From Amphritea atlantica (GTDB lineage Bacteria; Pseudomonadota; Gammaproteobacteria; Pseudomonadales; Balneatricaceae), in NCBI RefSeq assembly GCF_900111095.1, contig NZ_FOGB01000001.1, positions 372,001 through 436,000 of the forward strand: a DNA stretch of 64,000 nt, given 5' to 3'. Below the pieces are notes generated by a model. It was not told where the DNA came from and made no database searches. It saw only the letters and a list, made by a program, of their open reading frames with translations. The stretch's first letter is position 1, and each line of letters begins with the position of its first letter. The position numbers and the translations under genes are program-made. Positions 18,117-26,323 of this stretch are shown in pieces.

Positions 18117-18962
18117 ATGCGTATTATTTTTAGCCGTAAAGGGTTTGATTCCTCCTCAGGCGGGTGCCCCAGCCCTGTGTTGCCGGATGGGCGACTCGTC
18201 ACACTGCCCATTCCCGATACTGAATCAAAGATCTGTTACCGGGAACTGCACATTGAGGGTATCAATACCGGACGTCTGGTATCACAGCTGAGCGGCGCCA
18301 AAATTAAAAGTAGCAGTACCGCTCATCTTGATCCCGATCTTATCAAAGGTCACCTGCCCAGGCTGGCAGGCTGGTGCCCATCGTTGGGGCAAACCGGATC
18401 AGCTCAGGGCCATCTGAGAAACCAACAGGTTCAGCCCGGTGATCTGTTCCTCTTTTTTGGACTGTTTCGCGATGCTGAGATTTATCAGCGCCGCTGGCGC
18501 TTTATCCCCGGGACGACTGCCCGCCATCTGTTATGGGGGTGGTTACAGATCGATGAGATTGTGCCGGTTGATCGTCTGGCTCCGGGAGAGCGTCCCTGGC
18601 TGCAGGATCATCCCCATCTACACGGCGTTCCCGATAGTCATAACACCCTCTATCTGGCACGTCGGTCTCTCTCTTTACCAGGGTTGCAGCATATTCCCGG
18701 AAGCGGCGTTTTTGAACGGTTTGCGTCAAAACTGCAATTGACAATGCCTGGCTCTCCTAAGCCCAGCCTATGGCAGTTACCGACCTGGTTTTACCCTGCT
18801 GATCGTCCACCATTGAGCTATCACCACAACGCTGAGCGGTGGCATCTTAACCCGCAGTACTGCGTGCTAAAGGCAGCCGCCCGGGGCCAGGAGTTTGTAT
18901 TGCAGGCCAGTCATTACCCTGAAAGTGGTGACTGGCTGCGTCAACTGTTTGCAGCCGATTAA
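18117..18962 (+). CDS. Nmad3-like protein (nucleotide modification associated domain 3)
   Basis: This 281-residue protein begins RIIFSRKGFDSSSGGCPSPV, followed by PDGRLVTLPIPD, which I recognise as the Nmad3 signature; later conserved stretches are HLDPDL, GDLFLFFGLFRD and HNTLYLA. The family was defined by comparative genomics around DNA-modification systems and phages; its biochemical activity is not established. Here it follows a bicupin gene rather than a modification cluster. Its 3' end overlaps the convergent AraC gene by four bases. Assignment rests on remembered motifs. Confidence 0.75.
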   Translation: MRIIFSRKGFDSSSGGCPSPVLPDGRLVTLPIPDTESKICYRELHIEGINTGRLVSQLSGAKIKSSSTAHLDPDLIKGHLPRLAGWCPSLGQTGSAQGHLRNQQVQPGDLFLFFGLFRDAEIYQRRWRFIPGTTARHLLWGWLQIDEIVPVDRLAPGERPWLQDHPHLHGVPDSHNTLYLARRSLSLPGLQHIPGSGVFERFASKLQLTMPGSPKPSLWQLPTWFYPADRPPLSYHHNAERWHLNPQYCVLKAAARGQEFVLQASHYPESGDWLRQLFAAD

Positions 18963-19774
18963 CTGCGCCTGTGGTGGTTCAGTTTTCGGGCATTGCCGGG
19001 TGTTATTCCAAAAAAACGTTTGAACGCCCGGGAGAACCCCGATACGTCTGAGAACCCCAGTTCATCTGCCAGAACACTCTGAGGTGCATCGCTGTTTTGC
19101 AGCAGAAAGCGGGCCCGGTGCATGCGTCGTGTCATGATGTATTGCTGAGGTGTCTGAGAAAGTTCTTTCTGACAGAGATAATAGAAATGGCTTTCGCTGA
19201 GGTTCAGGGCGTTAGCCAGCTCCATATTGCCCGGTGGAGAAGAGAGTCGCTGATCGATGTAGCTGTTCAGTTTGCTAAGGTTGAGTCGTGGGTTTTTGCT
19301 GTCAGTGACGGGTGTTGCTGAGTATTGCTGGCATAGCTGAGTGATAAACAGGGTAATGATCTGACAATTGATCTGATAGCGGCTTTGCTCACTGATCTGC
19401 TGGCTGCTTTTGGCGAGCTGGCTTGCCGCAAAATCCAGCATCGGTAACATCTGCGGGGATAGGGTAATGAACTCGGGCTGTTTCAGTATGGTCTCTTTAA
19501 AGGAGAGATTACAGCTCTGCTCCAACGCCTGAATATAGGGGTCAAAGGGGGCCAGATCGATCACCAGAAGCTCACTCTCCTCATTCAGACCGCTAAACAG
19601 ATGGGGCTCACCATCGGGCGCTATGGCCAGCGTGCCAGTGGCGATCTGCCCGCTCTGCCGGGTGAATTCGCACTCCATCCTGCCATTCAGACCGATCAGA
19701 ATCTGCGCGAAGTCATGCAGATGTTCTCCACTCTGACGGGCAATAAGGTTGCGACGGGCCAGGCTCTCTTTCAT
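18959..19774 (-). CDS. AraC-family transcriptional regulator with N-terminal cupin
   Basis: ATG 19774 gives 271 residues: an N-terminal cupin-like sensor (GEHLHDFAQILIGLNGRMEC and a proline/glycine loop) and a C-terminal pair of helix-turn-helix motifs with NLSESHFYYLCQKELSQTPQ and the AraC signature ADELGFSDVSGFSRAFKRFF, then GITPGNARK. The open frame extends 125 codons further upstream into the divergent reductase gene, but that part is low-complexity antisense sequence and is excluded. It probably controls the divergently transcribed cyclodeaminase-family/FAD oxidase operon across a 126-base gap. Confidence 0.9.
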   Translation of the reverse strand: MKESLARRNLIARQSGEHLHDFAQILIGLNGRMECEFTRQSGQIATGTLAIAPDGEPHLFSGLNEESELLVIDLAPFDPYIQALEQSCNLSFKETILKQPEFITLSPQMLPMLDFAASQLAKSSQQISEQSRYQINCQIITLFITQLCQQYSATPVTDSKNPRLNLSKLNSYIDQRLSSPPGNMELANALNLSESHFYYLCQKELSQTPQQYIMTRRMHRARFLLQNSDAPQSVLADELGFSDVSGFSRAFKRFFGITPGNARKLNHHRRS

Positions 19775-19900
19775 ACGATGAATGTTCCGGTTAACTCGAT
19801 ATGCTTCAGAGTCTGAGACAATAAATTGGTAGTCTGAGACAACCCCTGGAGCGTATTTCCAGCTAACATTACTGAAAACGGCTAAATAAGAGAAGCAGTT

Positions 19901-20866
19901 ATGCAACTGAACGCGAAACAGGTCCGTGAAGCACTGCCCTGGGATCGATTGATCGAAGCACTTAATGAGATTTTTACCAAACAGGTTTCTGCCCCTGTTC
20001 GCCATCATCATAGCATCAATGTGCCCAATGAACCTCAGGCGACCCTGTTGCTCATGCCCGCCTGGCTGGAAGGCGAGTACCTGGGGGTGAAACTGGTGAA
20101 TGTGTTCCCCGGTAACAGTGCCCGGGGTCTGCCGGGTTTGAACAGTCACTATATCCTGTCGTCCGCAAAAACGGGCGAGCCGCTGGCCCAGCTGGATGCC
20201 AACGAACTGACCGCTCGGCGAACCGCTGCGGCTTCTGCGATGGCATCCGCCTACCTTTCCCGTGAGGACTCAACTGAACTGTTAATGGTTGGGGCCGGGC
20301 GGATGAGTCGCTATCTGATACCGGCGCATATGAGTGTGCGGCCGATTGCCAACGTGCGGGTGTGGAACCGTAATGAGGCTACGGCAGCAAATTTAGTCGC
20401 AGAGCTGAAAGCCGACGGAATTCAGGCAGAGATTTGCCCTGTGGAGCAGTTGGAGGCCGCTGCGAAAACAGCCGATATCATCAGCTGTGCAACACTCTCT
20501 ACCACCCCCCTGATTAAAGGCGAGTGGCTCAAACCCGGTGCTCATCTGGATCTGGTAGGGAGTTTCACCCCCACAATGCGAGAGACCGATAACATTGCGA
20601 TGCAACGCTGCTCGGTATTTGTCGATGTGCGTGCTGGAGCTCTGAGTGAAACCGGCGATCTGATTATGCCGATCAGGGAGGGGGCGATTACCGAAGAGGT
20701 TATCAAAGCAGAGTTTGCGGAACTGTGCAGCGGTCAGCATAGAGGGCGGGCTGAACTGGACGATTCGCAAAATGCTATCACTCTGTTTAAATCGGTGGGG
20801 GATTCTCGTGAAGATCTGGCTGCGGCGGTGCTGGCGTATCAGCAGAGCGAGCAGTATCAGAATTGA
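19901..20866 (+). CDS. Ornithine cyclodeaminase/mu-crystallin family protein, possible cyclic imino acid reductase
   Basis: This 321-residue NAD(P)-dependent enzyme shows family features: VRHHHSINVP, YLGVKLVNVFPGN, the LTARRTAAASAMASAYL helix with the conserved arginine pair, the Rossmann motif LMVGAGRMSRYLIPAH, and HLDLVGSFTPTMRETD. Members include ornithine cyclodeaminase, alanine dehydrogenase and delta1-pyrroline-2-carboxylate reductase. Next to a DadA-like oxidase, the reductase role (imine to L-proline or L-pipecolate) is attractive but inferred. ATG 19901 has AGAGAAG upstream. Confidence 0.85.
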   Translation: MQLNAKQVREALPWDRLIEALNEIFTKQVSAPVRHHHSINVPNEPQATLLLMPAWLEGEYLGVKLVNVFPGNSARGLPGLNSHYILSSAKTGEPLAQLDANELTARRTAAASAMASAYLSREDSTELLMVGAGRMSRYLIPAHMSVRPIANVRVWNRNEATAANLVAELKADGIQAEICPVEQLEAAAKTADIISCATLSTTPLIKGEWLKPGAHLDLVGSFTPTMRETDNIAMQRCSVFVDVRAGALSETGDLIMPIREGAITEEVIKAEFAELCSGQHRGRAELDDSQNAITLFKSVGDSREDLAAAVLAYQQSEQYQN

Positions 20867-20908
20867 TTCTGGCTGAACACCAGCCCGTCAGATTTTAGGA
20901 AAAAGCAG

Positions 20909-22186
20909 ATGGCATTATCAGAGATGGCGCAGTGCGATGAACACTTCAATGGTTCGGTCGCGGTTATTGGCGCGGGAGTGGTCGGGCTCTGCTGTGCCCT
21001 GGAGGCGCAGCGTAAGGGTTATCAGGTGACGCTGTTTGATCGCGATGAAGCGGGTTTGGGAGCTTCATTTGGTAATGCAGGGTATCTGGCGACCGAGTTG
21101 ATTGAGCCGCTTTCAAATCCACAAATCCTGCGCTCAGCGCTGCCACTATGGCTGAATCCGAAGGGACCGCTATTTCTGCCACTGCAATATTTTATGCGCA
21201 TTATCCCCTGGCTGTTCCGTTTTGTTGGCTCATCGGCTCCAGAAGTACTGCGGCGGAGTCGCAAAGGCCTGATTCAGTTAAACAGAGAAGCCATTGCCGC
21301 CTGGCAGCGTTGTCTGACGGATATTGACGCCACTGAGCAGATTGTAAAGTCTGGTTATCTGCTGGTGTGGGAATCAGCCGATAAAATCGAGGCTGCCCGC
21401 CAGCACCAGGCCTGGTTGAGGAATAACCATATTGACGCCGAGCTGGTTCAGGGAGAACGGTTGGCGCAACTGGAACCTGAGCTGGCCAAAACCGTGAGTC
21501 ATGCGCTGTTTTTTCCGGATGCCTGCCGTGTCAGCGAACCTTATCAGCTGTGCACGCGGTTGTTTTCGGCCTTTATAGAGCGCGGCGGAGCGTTTATTCA
21601 GCAAAACATTACTCAGGTCAAACCATCCAGCCAACAGGTGACAGTTCTCACTGAATCGCAGGATCAGCGCTATGACACTGCGATGATCTGTGCAGGCGCC
21701 TGGAGCAAAACGCTATTGAGTGATTTGGGGGTTAATGTGCCGCTGGAGGCTGAGCGGGGCTATCATCTGACGATCCCGGAAGCCGGTTTCATGCTCAGAC
21801 ATACGATCGGTTCCGCTGAGCGGCGTTTTGTCATGGGACCTCTGGACAGCGGCTTGCGGGTGGTGGGGATGACCGAGCTGGGGGGACTGAAGCTTCCTCC
21901 CTTTAAACAGCGCTTCGATGTGTTGCGCTACCATAGCCGTCAGCTTCTGCCTGGCCTGGATACACCAGAGCTTGAAGTCAGAGAGTGGATGGGGCACCGG
22001 CCAACGTTGCCGGATTCGCTGCCAGTGATTGATCGGCATCCACAACACCCGCAGATATTGTTTGCTTTTGGCCATCAGCATCTGGGATTAACTCAGGCCG
22101 CCGTTACCGCTGAACTGACACTCAAACTGCTGCAAAAAGAGGCCAGTATGATTGATATGAGTCTGTTTAAGGTGAACCGTTTTTAA
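20909..22186 (+). CDS. FAD-dependent D-amino acid dehydrogenase-like oxidoreductase (DadA family)
   Basis: This 425-residue flavoenzyme starts with a dinucleotide-binding motif (VAVIGAGVVGLCCALEAQRKG) and a FAD-contact region GASFGNAGYLATELIEP as in DadA. Mid-protein AMICAGAWSKTLLSDLGVNV and the C-terminal GHRPTLPDSLPVI...GHQHLGLTQA complete the DAO fold. It removes hydrogen from a D-amino or imino acid and passes electrons to the quinone pool. It is 42 bases downstream of the cyclodeaminase-family gene. D-proline, D-hydroxyproline and general D-amino acids are all plausible substrates. Confidence 0.88.
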   Translation: MALSEMAQCDEHFNGSVAVIGAGVVGLCCALEAQRKGYQVTLFDRDEAGLGASFGNAGYLATELIEPLSNPQILRSALPLWLNPKGPLFLPLQYFMRIIPWLFRFVGSSAPEVLRRSRKGLIQLNREAIAAWQRCLTDIDATEQIVKSGYLLVWESADKIEAARQHQAWLRNNHIDAELVQGERLAQLEPELAKTVSHALFFPDACRVSEPYQLCTRLFSAFIERGGAFIQQNITQVKPSSQQVTVLTESQDQRYDTAMICAGAWSKTLLSDLGVNVPLEAERGYHLTIPEAGFMLRHTIGSAERRFVMGPLDSGLRVVGMTELGGLKLPPFKQRFDVLRYHSRQLLPGLDTPELEVREWMGHRPTLPDSLPVIDRHPQHPQILFAFGHQHLGLTQAAVTAELTLKLLQKEASMIDMSLFKVNRF

Positions 22187-22251
22187 TCGATGACGGGGCA
22201 GCAGCGTTATGATGTTATTGTATCCTGTACCCGTTTTAATCCCCCGACTGA

Positions 22252-22281
22252 AAGCGGCGCGATGGCCGCTTATTTCATTTT
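22252..22281 (+). terminator. Probable Rho-independent terminator after the DadA-like gene
   Basis: AAGCGGC and GCCGCTT pair around a six-base loop, followed by ATTTCATTTT, an imperfect U tract. Position fits the end of the OCD/DadA transcript. Confidence 0.55.
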
Positions 22282-22318
22282 AACGATTAAATTTCATTCG
22301 ATTGTCATCATGTTTAAC

Positions 22319-22346
22319 TTGCAGGCGGCGCTTTTTTTTCTATAAT
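22319..22346 (+). promoter_or_regulatory. Sigma70 promoter of the tetR gene
   Basis: TTGCAG (22319-22324) and a perfect TATAAT (22341-22346) are 16 bases apart. The operator begins directly after the -10 box, so the predicted start site lies inside it. Confidence 0.75.
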
Positions 22347-22359
22347 TGACGAATCGTCA
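22347..22359. promoter_or_regulatory. TetR operator copy 1 (TGACGAATCGTCA)
   Basis: A perfect 13-base palindrome with central A sits between the -10 box and the start codon of the TetR gene. An identical copy precedes the RND operon at 23189. Placement and duplication argue for repression, including autorepression, by the adjacent TetR protein. Confidence 0.8.
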
Positions 22360-22376
22360 TTTATATAGAGGTCTGT

Positions 22377-23141
22377 ATGAGTCCACGTCAAATCGATAGT
22401 CAAACCCGCGATCAGCGTGAAGAGGAGTTGCTGGATGCAGCGATGATTCTGATCGGTGCTCAGGGCGTCGAAGGGTTGACGATGGATAAGCTGGTGAGTG
22501 CAGTACCTTATTCCAAAGGCACCGTATACGGCCATTTCAGTGGAAAAGAGGACCTGTTGCTGGCGTTGTGTAACCGCGGTATGGCACTGTTAGTCAGCAT
22601 GTTCAAAAGGGCTGAATCATTTGAAGGTGTCACCCGGGAGCGGCTGTTAGCCTGGATCTATGGTTATCAGCTTTACGCCCGTCTTTACCCCATGTTTTTT
22701 ATGCTGGTTATTACCGCGAAAGCACCTGGCGTGGCTGAAAAGTCCTCAGAGCGGCAGCGTGAAAAACATATTCAGCTTCAGGCATTACTGAGTGAAGGGC
22801 TGCTTGGGCTTATTCGGCAGGCACTGGAAACCGCTGAATGTGGTAACCCATTGAATATGACTGCTGAGCAGATCGCGTTTGCTAACTGGTCGGCATCGTT
22901 TGGCTCAATCTCTTTGCTCAGTAAAGGGACTGACAGGTGCAATATCCGTGCAGGTCTTGAGTTAGAAGAATCTCTGCTGGCCAATGTGAGTCTTGTTCTG
23001 GATGGCCTGAACTGGCGTCCTTTATCTTCCCTGTTTGACTACAACACCAGTCTTGAACGTATCCGTTGCGAGATCTTTGCCGATGAAGTTGCAATGTTAA
23101 CCGCTGGAGAGATGAATCAGGAGCGTTGCAGCAGTCTATAG
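22377..23141 (+). CDS. TetR-family repressor of the adjacent RND export operon
   Basis: This 254-residue protein has a TetR DNA-binding domain: EELLDAAMILIGAQGVEGLTMDKL followed by the recognition segment SKGTVYGHFSGKEDLLLALC. A long C-terminal ligand-binding domain of mainly helices follows, larger than in TetR itself. Ligand is unknown. The gene is co-directional with and upstream of the three-gene export operon, separated by a terminator, and both units carry the same palindromic operator. The usual model is relief of repression by the exported compound. Confidence 0.92.
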   Translation: MSPRQIDSQTRDQREEELLDAAMILIGAQGVEGLTMDKLVSAVPYSKGTVYGHFSGKEDLLLALCNRGMALLVSMFKRAESFEGVTRERLLAWIYGYQLYARLYPMFFMLVITAKAPGVAEKSSERQREKHIQLQALLSEGLLGLIRQALETAECGNPLNMTAEQIAFANWSASFGSISLLSKGTDRCNIRAGLELEESLLANVSLVLDGLNWRPLSSLFDYNTSLERIRCEIFADEVAMLTAGEMNQERCSSL

Positions 23142-23156
23142 ACTGTGATTTAGCCG

Positions 23157-23176
23157 ACGGCATAGCCGTTTTTTTT
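23157..23176 (+). terminator. Terminator between tetR and the RND operon
   Basis: ACGGC-ATA-GCCGT hairpin immediately followed by a run of eight T. It separates the regulator transcript from the export operon, which therefore needs its own promoter. Confidence 0.7.
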
Positions 23177-23188
23177 AAAATTTAACAC

Positions 23189-23201
23189 TGACGAATCGTC
23201 A
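23189..23201. promoter_or_regulatory. TetR operator copy 2 (TGACGAATCGTCA)
   Basis: Exact copy of the palindrome at 22347-22359, located 15 bases before the start codon of the RND/MMPL gene. It would block transcription or early elongation of the export operon. Confidence 0.8.
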
Positions 23202-23215
23202 CTAAAGGCATCACG

Positions 23216-25537
23216 ATGAAGGAAAAACTATTTGCAACGGTTCTGCGCTACCCGGCTTTGATTCTACTGGCCTGTCTTGTGTTGACCGTTATGGCGACAG
23301 TCGGTGGAAAAAATCTGGTTTTTAAAAGTGATTACCGGGTGTTTTTCAGTGAAGAAAACCCCCAGTTAGTGGCTTATGAGTCGATCCAGAATATCTTTAA
23401 CAAGAGTGATAATGTCGCTTTTATTGTGATTCCGGCTGACGGGAATATCTACACCCCTGAACATCTGCAACTGCTCAGACAGATTACCACCGACGCCTGG
23501 CAGATACCCTATTCAACCCGGGTGGATTCGATTGCAAACTACCAGCATACCTGGGCGGAAGAGGACGATATGATCGTTGAGGATCTGGTCTCAGAAGGGC
23601 AGACACTGGACCCGTCTGCACTCGACCGGATACGAGAGATTGTTAATACCGAGCCGATACTGCTAAACAAGATTGCATCGGTTAAAGGTCAGGTGTCACT
23701 GGTGAATGTGACCGTGCAGATGCCGATGATCGATCCGGTGGCTGAGGTGCCTGAGGTTGTAGCCAGGGTGCGCGAAATTCAGCAGAAGTATATGGCGGAA
23801 AATCCGGGACTTGAGATCAAACTGTCCGGCATCGTGATGATGAACAACAGCTTTGCCGAGTCTGCACTGAAGGATAATGCCACGCTGATCCCCATCATGT
23901 TTGGCGTGGTGGTGCTGACGATGCTGGTCTTGTTGCGTACTTTCAGCGGCACCTTTTCAACAGTCATTATTATTGCTGCCAGTATCGCCGCTGCGATGGG
24001 ACTGGCCGGCTGGAGTGGGATGTTTCTCACCGGGCCATCGGCCAGTGCGCCAACCATGATTCTGACGCTGGCGGTAGCGGACTGTATCCATATTCTCAGT
24101 ACCATGTTTTATGAGATGCGTCGCGGTATCGTGAAACGTGATGCGTTGCTGGATAGCCTGCGGATCAACTTTCAACCGGTGATGCTTACCAGTGTCACCA
24201 CTGCGATCGGATTCCTGAGTATGAACTTCTCCGATTCACCTCCTTTCCGTGATCTGGGCAACATTGTTGCGGTGGGAGTGATGCTGGCGTTTCTGTTCTC
24301 TATTACGCTGTTTCCGGCGCTGCTGATGGTATTGCCGGTGCGGGTGAAACAGACCCGTGAGGAAGATCGGGACTGGACCCGCTCTCTGGCAGCGTTTGTC
24401 ACTTCCAAACGCCGTATTCTGCTACCGGGGATGAGTGTCTTTATGCTGTTGTTGATCGCGTTTTTGCCGATGAACCAGCTCAATGATGATTTTGTGAAGT
24501 ATTTCGATACCTCAGTACCGTTTCGTCAGGCAACCGACTATATGCAGGATAATCTGTCGGGCATGACCATGATGGAGATCTCCATAGACTCCGGTGAGTC
24601 CAGTGGTATCAATGATCCGGCGTTTCTGAAAAAACTGGGTGTCTTCAGTGACTGGTTGCGATCCCAACCGGAGACTGATCATGTCAGCACCCTGACAGAT
24701 ACCCTGAAGCGGTTGAATAAAAATATGCATGGGGATGATCAGAGCTACTATCGTCTGCCCGAGGACCGGGAGCTGTCGGCTCAGTATCTGTTGCTCTATG
24801 AGATGTCGTTGCCCTATGGACTTGACCTCAATAATCAGCTGAATGTGGATAAATCCTCGGTGCGCGTGGTCGGCACATTCAAAAACCTCACCAGTAATGA
24901 GCTGGTGTCACTGGAGGAACGGGTGCAAAACTGGTTTGCCAGAAATGCCCCTGAATATCAGGTACAGACCACCGGTCCGAACCTGATGTTTGCCCATATC
25001 AGCCAGCGAAATATCAAGAGTATGCTGTCAGGTATCGCGCTGGCACTGGTGCTGATCTCCCTGTTACTGGGTTTTGCTCTGCGCTCTGTTCGTTTTGGCG
25101 TTATCTCCCTGCTGCCAAATCTGGCACCGGCTGCGATGGGGTTTGGCTTGTGGTATCTGATTGATGGGCAGGTGGGACTGGGGCTCTCCGTTGTAGCGGG
25201 TATGACACTGGGTATTGTGGTGGATGATACGGTTCATTTTCTGAGTAAATACCTGTACGCCCGACGCCATCGGGATGCAGACTCTGTTGCCGCCGTTCAG
25301 TATGCTTTTGGTAGTGTTGGCCGGGCGCTCTGGATTACGACCTTTGTTCTGGTGTGCGGCTTTATGGTGCTGGCACAGTCCAGCTTTAAACTGAATGCCG
25401 ATATGGGATTCCTTACGGCACTGACGATCCTGATTGCACTGGTGGTGGATTTTCTCTTCCTGCCGCCGTTGTTGATGGTGTTTGATAAAACTAAGATTGA
25501 AACACCCGCTAAAACCGCTCAAGGAGTTGAACGATGA
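23216..25537 (+). CDS. RND-superfamily MMPL-type exporter
   Basis: This 773-residue inner-membrane protein follows the RND plan: one N-terminal helix, a large periplasmic loop (~40-220), five helices including the SSD-like block with ILTLAVADCIHILSTMFYEM, a short cytosolic stretch, then a second copy of helix, loop and helices with GIVVDDTVHFLSKYLYARR. Two half-repeats of ~380 residues are thus visible. The size and D-C-I-H / D-D-T-V-H motifs match MMPL/HpnN-like lipid exporters rather than tripartite AcrB-type pumps. It overlaps the following gene by four bases. Confidence 0.9.
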   Translation: MKEKLFATVLRYPALILLACLVLTVMATVGGKNLVFKSDYRVFFSEENPQLVAYESIQNIFNKSDNVAFIVIPADGNIYTPEHLQLLRQITTDAWQIPYSTRVDSIANYQHTWAEEDDMIVEDLVSEGQTLDPSALDRIREIVNTEPILLNKIASVKGQVSLVNVTVQMPMIDPVAEVPEVVARVREIQQKYMAENPGLEIKLSGIVMMNNSFAESALKDNATLIPIMFGVVVLTMLVLLRTFSGTFSTVIIIAASIAAAMGLAGWSGMFLTGPSASAPTMILTLAVADCIHILSTMFYEMRRGIVKRDALLDSLRINFQPVMLTSVTTAIGFLSMNFSDSPPFRDLGNIVAVGVMLAFLFSITLFPALLMVLPVRVKQTREEDRDWTRSLAAFVTSKRRILLPGMSVFMLLLIAFLPMNQLNDDFVKYFDTSVPFRQATDYMQDNLSGMTMMEISIDSGESSGINDPAFLKKLGVFSDWLRSQPETDHVSTLTDTLKRLNKNMHGDDQSYYRLPEDRELSAQYLLLYEMSLPYGLDLNNQLNVDKSSVRVVGTFKNLTSNELVSLEERVQNWFARNAPEYQVQTTGPNLMFAHISQRNIKSMLSGIALALVLISLLLGFALRSVRFGVISLLPNLAPAAMGFGLWYLIDGQVGLGLSVVAGMTLGIVVDDTVHFLSKYLYARRHRDADSVAAVQYAFGSVGRALWITTFVLVCGFMVLAQSSFKLNADMGFLTALTILIALVVDFLFLPPLLMVFDKTKIETPAKTAQGVER

Positions 25538-26322
25538 ATCTGACTAAATCTTTTTATCTGCTGCTGACACTGACTTTGTTAAGTGGCCCGGTATTGGCTC
25601 AGACGCCTGAAGAGCGAGGGCTGGAGATCGCCAGAGAAGTAAAACAGAGGGATTTTGGCTGGGCCGACATGCAGGCCGAAATGTTAATGGTGTTGCGTAA
25701 TAAACAGGGAGAAGAGAGCGTTCGGGAGATCCGTATCAAGTCGCTGGAGCAAGAGGGCGATGGTGATAAGAGCCTGACGATATTCGATAAACCCCTGGAT
25801 GTAAAAGGTACTGCATTTCTGAGCTTTTCCCACCCCCTTGAAGCGGATGATCAGTGGCTCTATCTGCCAGCGCTGAAGCGGGTAAAGCGGATCTCATCCC
25901 GAAACAAGTCCGGCCCGTTTATGGGATCGGAGTTTGCCTACGAGGACCTGTCTTCATTTGAGATTGAAAAATACAGTTACAAATACATCAAGGATGAATC
26001 CTGTGAGGGGGGCACCTGTTTTGTAGTAGAGCAATACCCGGTGGACAAAGATTCCGGTTATACACGACGGGTGGCCTGGATCGATCAGGATCAATACCGG
26101 GTCTGGAAAGTGGAGTTTTATGATCGTAAGAACAGTTTGCTGAAAACCCTTAGTTTCAAAGGCTATCAGCAATATCTGGACAGATACTGGCGGGCAGATC
26201 TGCAACAGATGATCAATCATCAGAATGGAAAAAGCACCGATCTGAAATGGAGTGGATACCAGTTCAGGGTTGGCCTGAATGACTCTGACTTCAATAAAAA
26301 TACCCTGAAGCGGGCCCGCTGA
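25534..26322 (+). CDS. Outer membrane lipoprotein-sorting (LolA-like) periplasmic protein
   Basis: This 262-residue protein has a signal peptide ending near GPVLAQTP and a half-open beta-barrel fold of the LolA-like sorting family: TFLSFSHPLEADDQWLYLPA-type strands, KRVKRISSRNKSGPFMGSEF, and DLSSFEIEKYSYKY. Such proteins bind a lipid or acylated ligand and are regularly encoded with MMPL exporters, suggesting a periplasmic shuttle for the exported molecule. The start codon ATG 25534 overlaps the exporter stop, so expression is coupled. Confidence 0.85.
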   Translation: MNLTKSFYLLLTLTLLSGPVLAQTPEERGLEIAREVKQRDFGWADMQAEMLMVLRNKQGEESVREIRIKSLEQEGDGDKSLTIFDKPLDVKGTAFLSFSHPLEADDQWLYLPALKRVKRISSRNKSGPFMGSEFAYEDLSSFEIEKYSYKYIKDESCEGGTCFVVEQYPVDKDSGYTRRVAWIDQDQYRVWKVEFYDRKNSLLKTLSFKGYQQYLDRYWRADLQQMINHQNGKSTDLKWSGYQFRVGLNDSDFNKNTLKRAR

Positions 26323-26323
26323 T

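Noticed and set aside
19775-20149. N-terminal extension of the AraC frame
   Set aside because: Would overlap the divergent cyclodeaminase-family gene and shows no homology-like sequence; ATG 19774 gives a normal AraC length.
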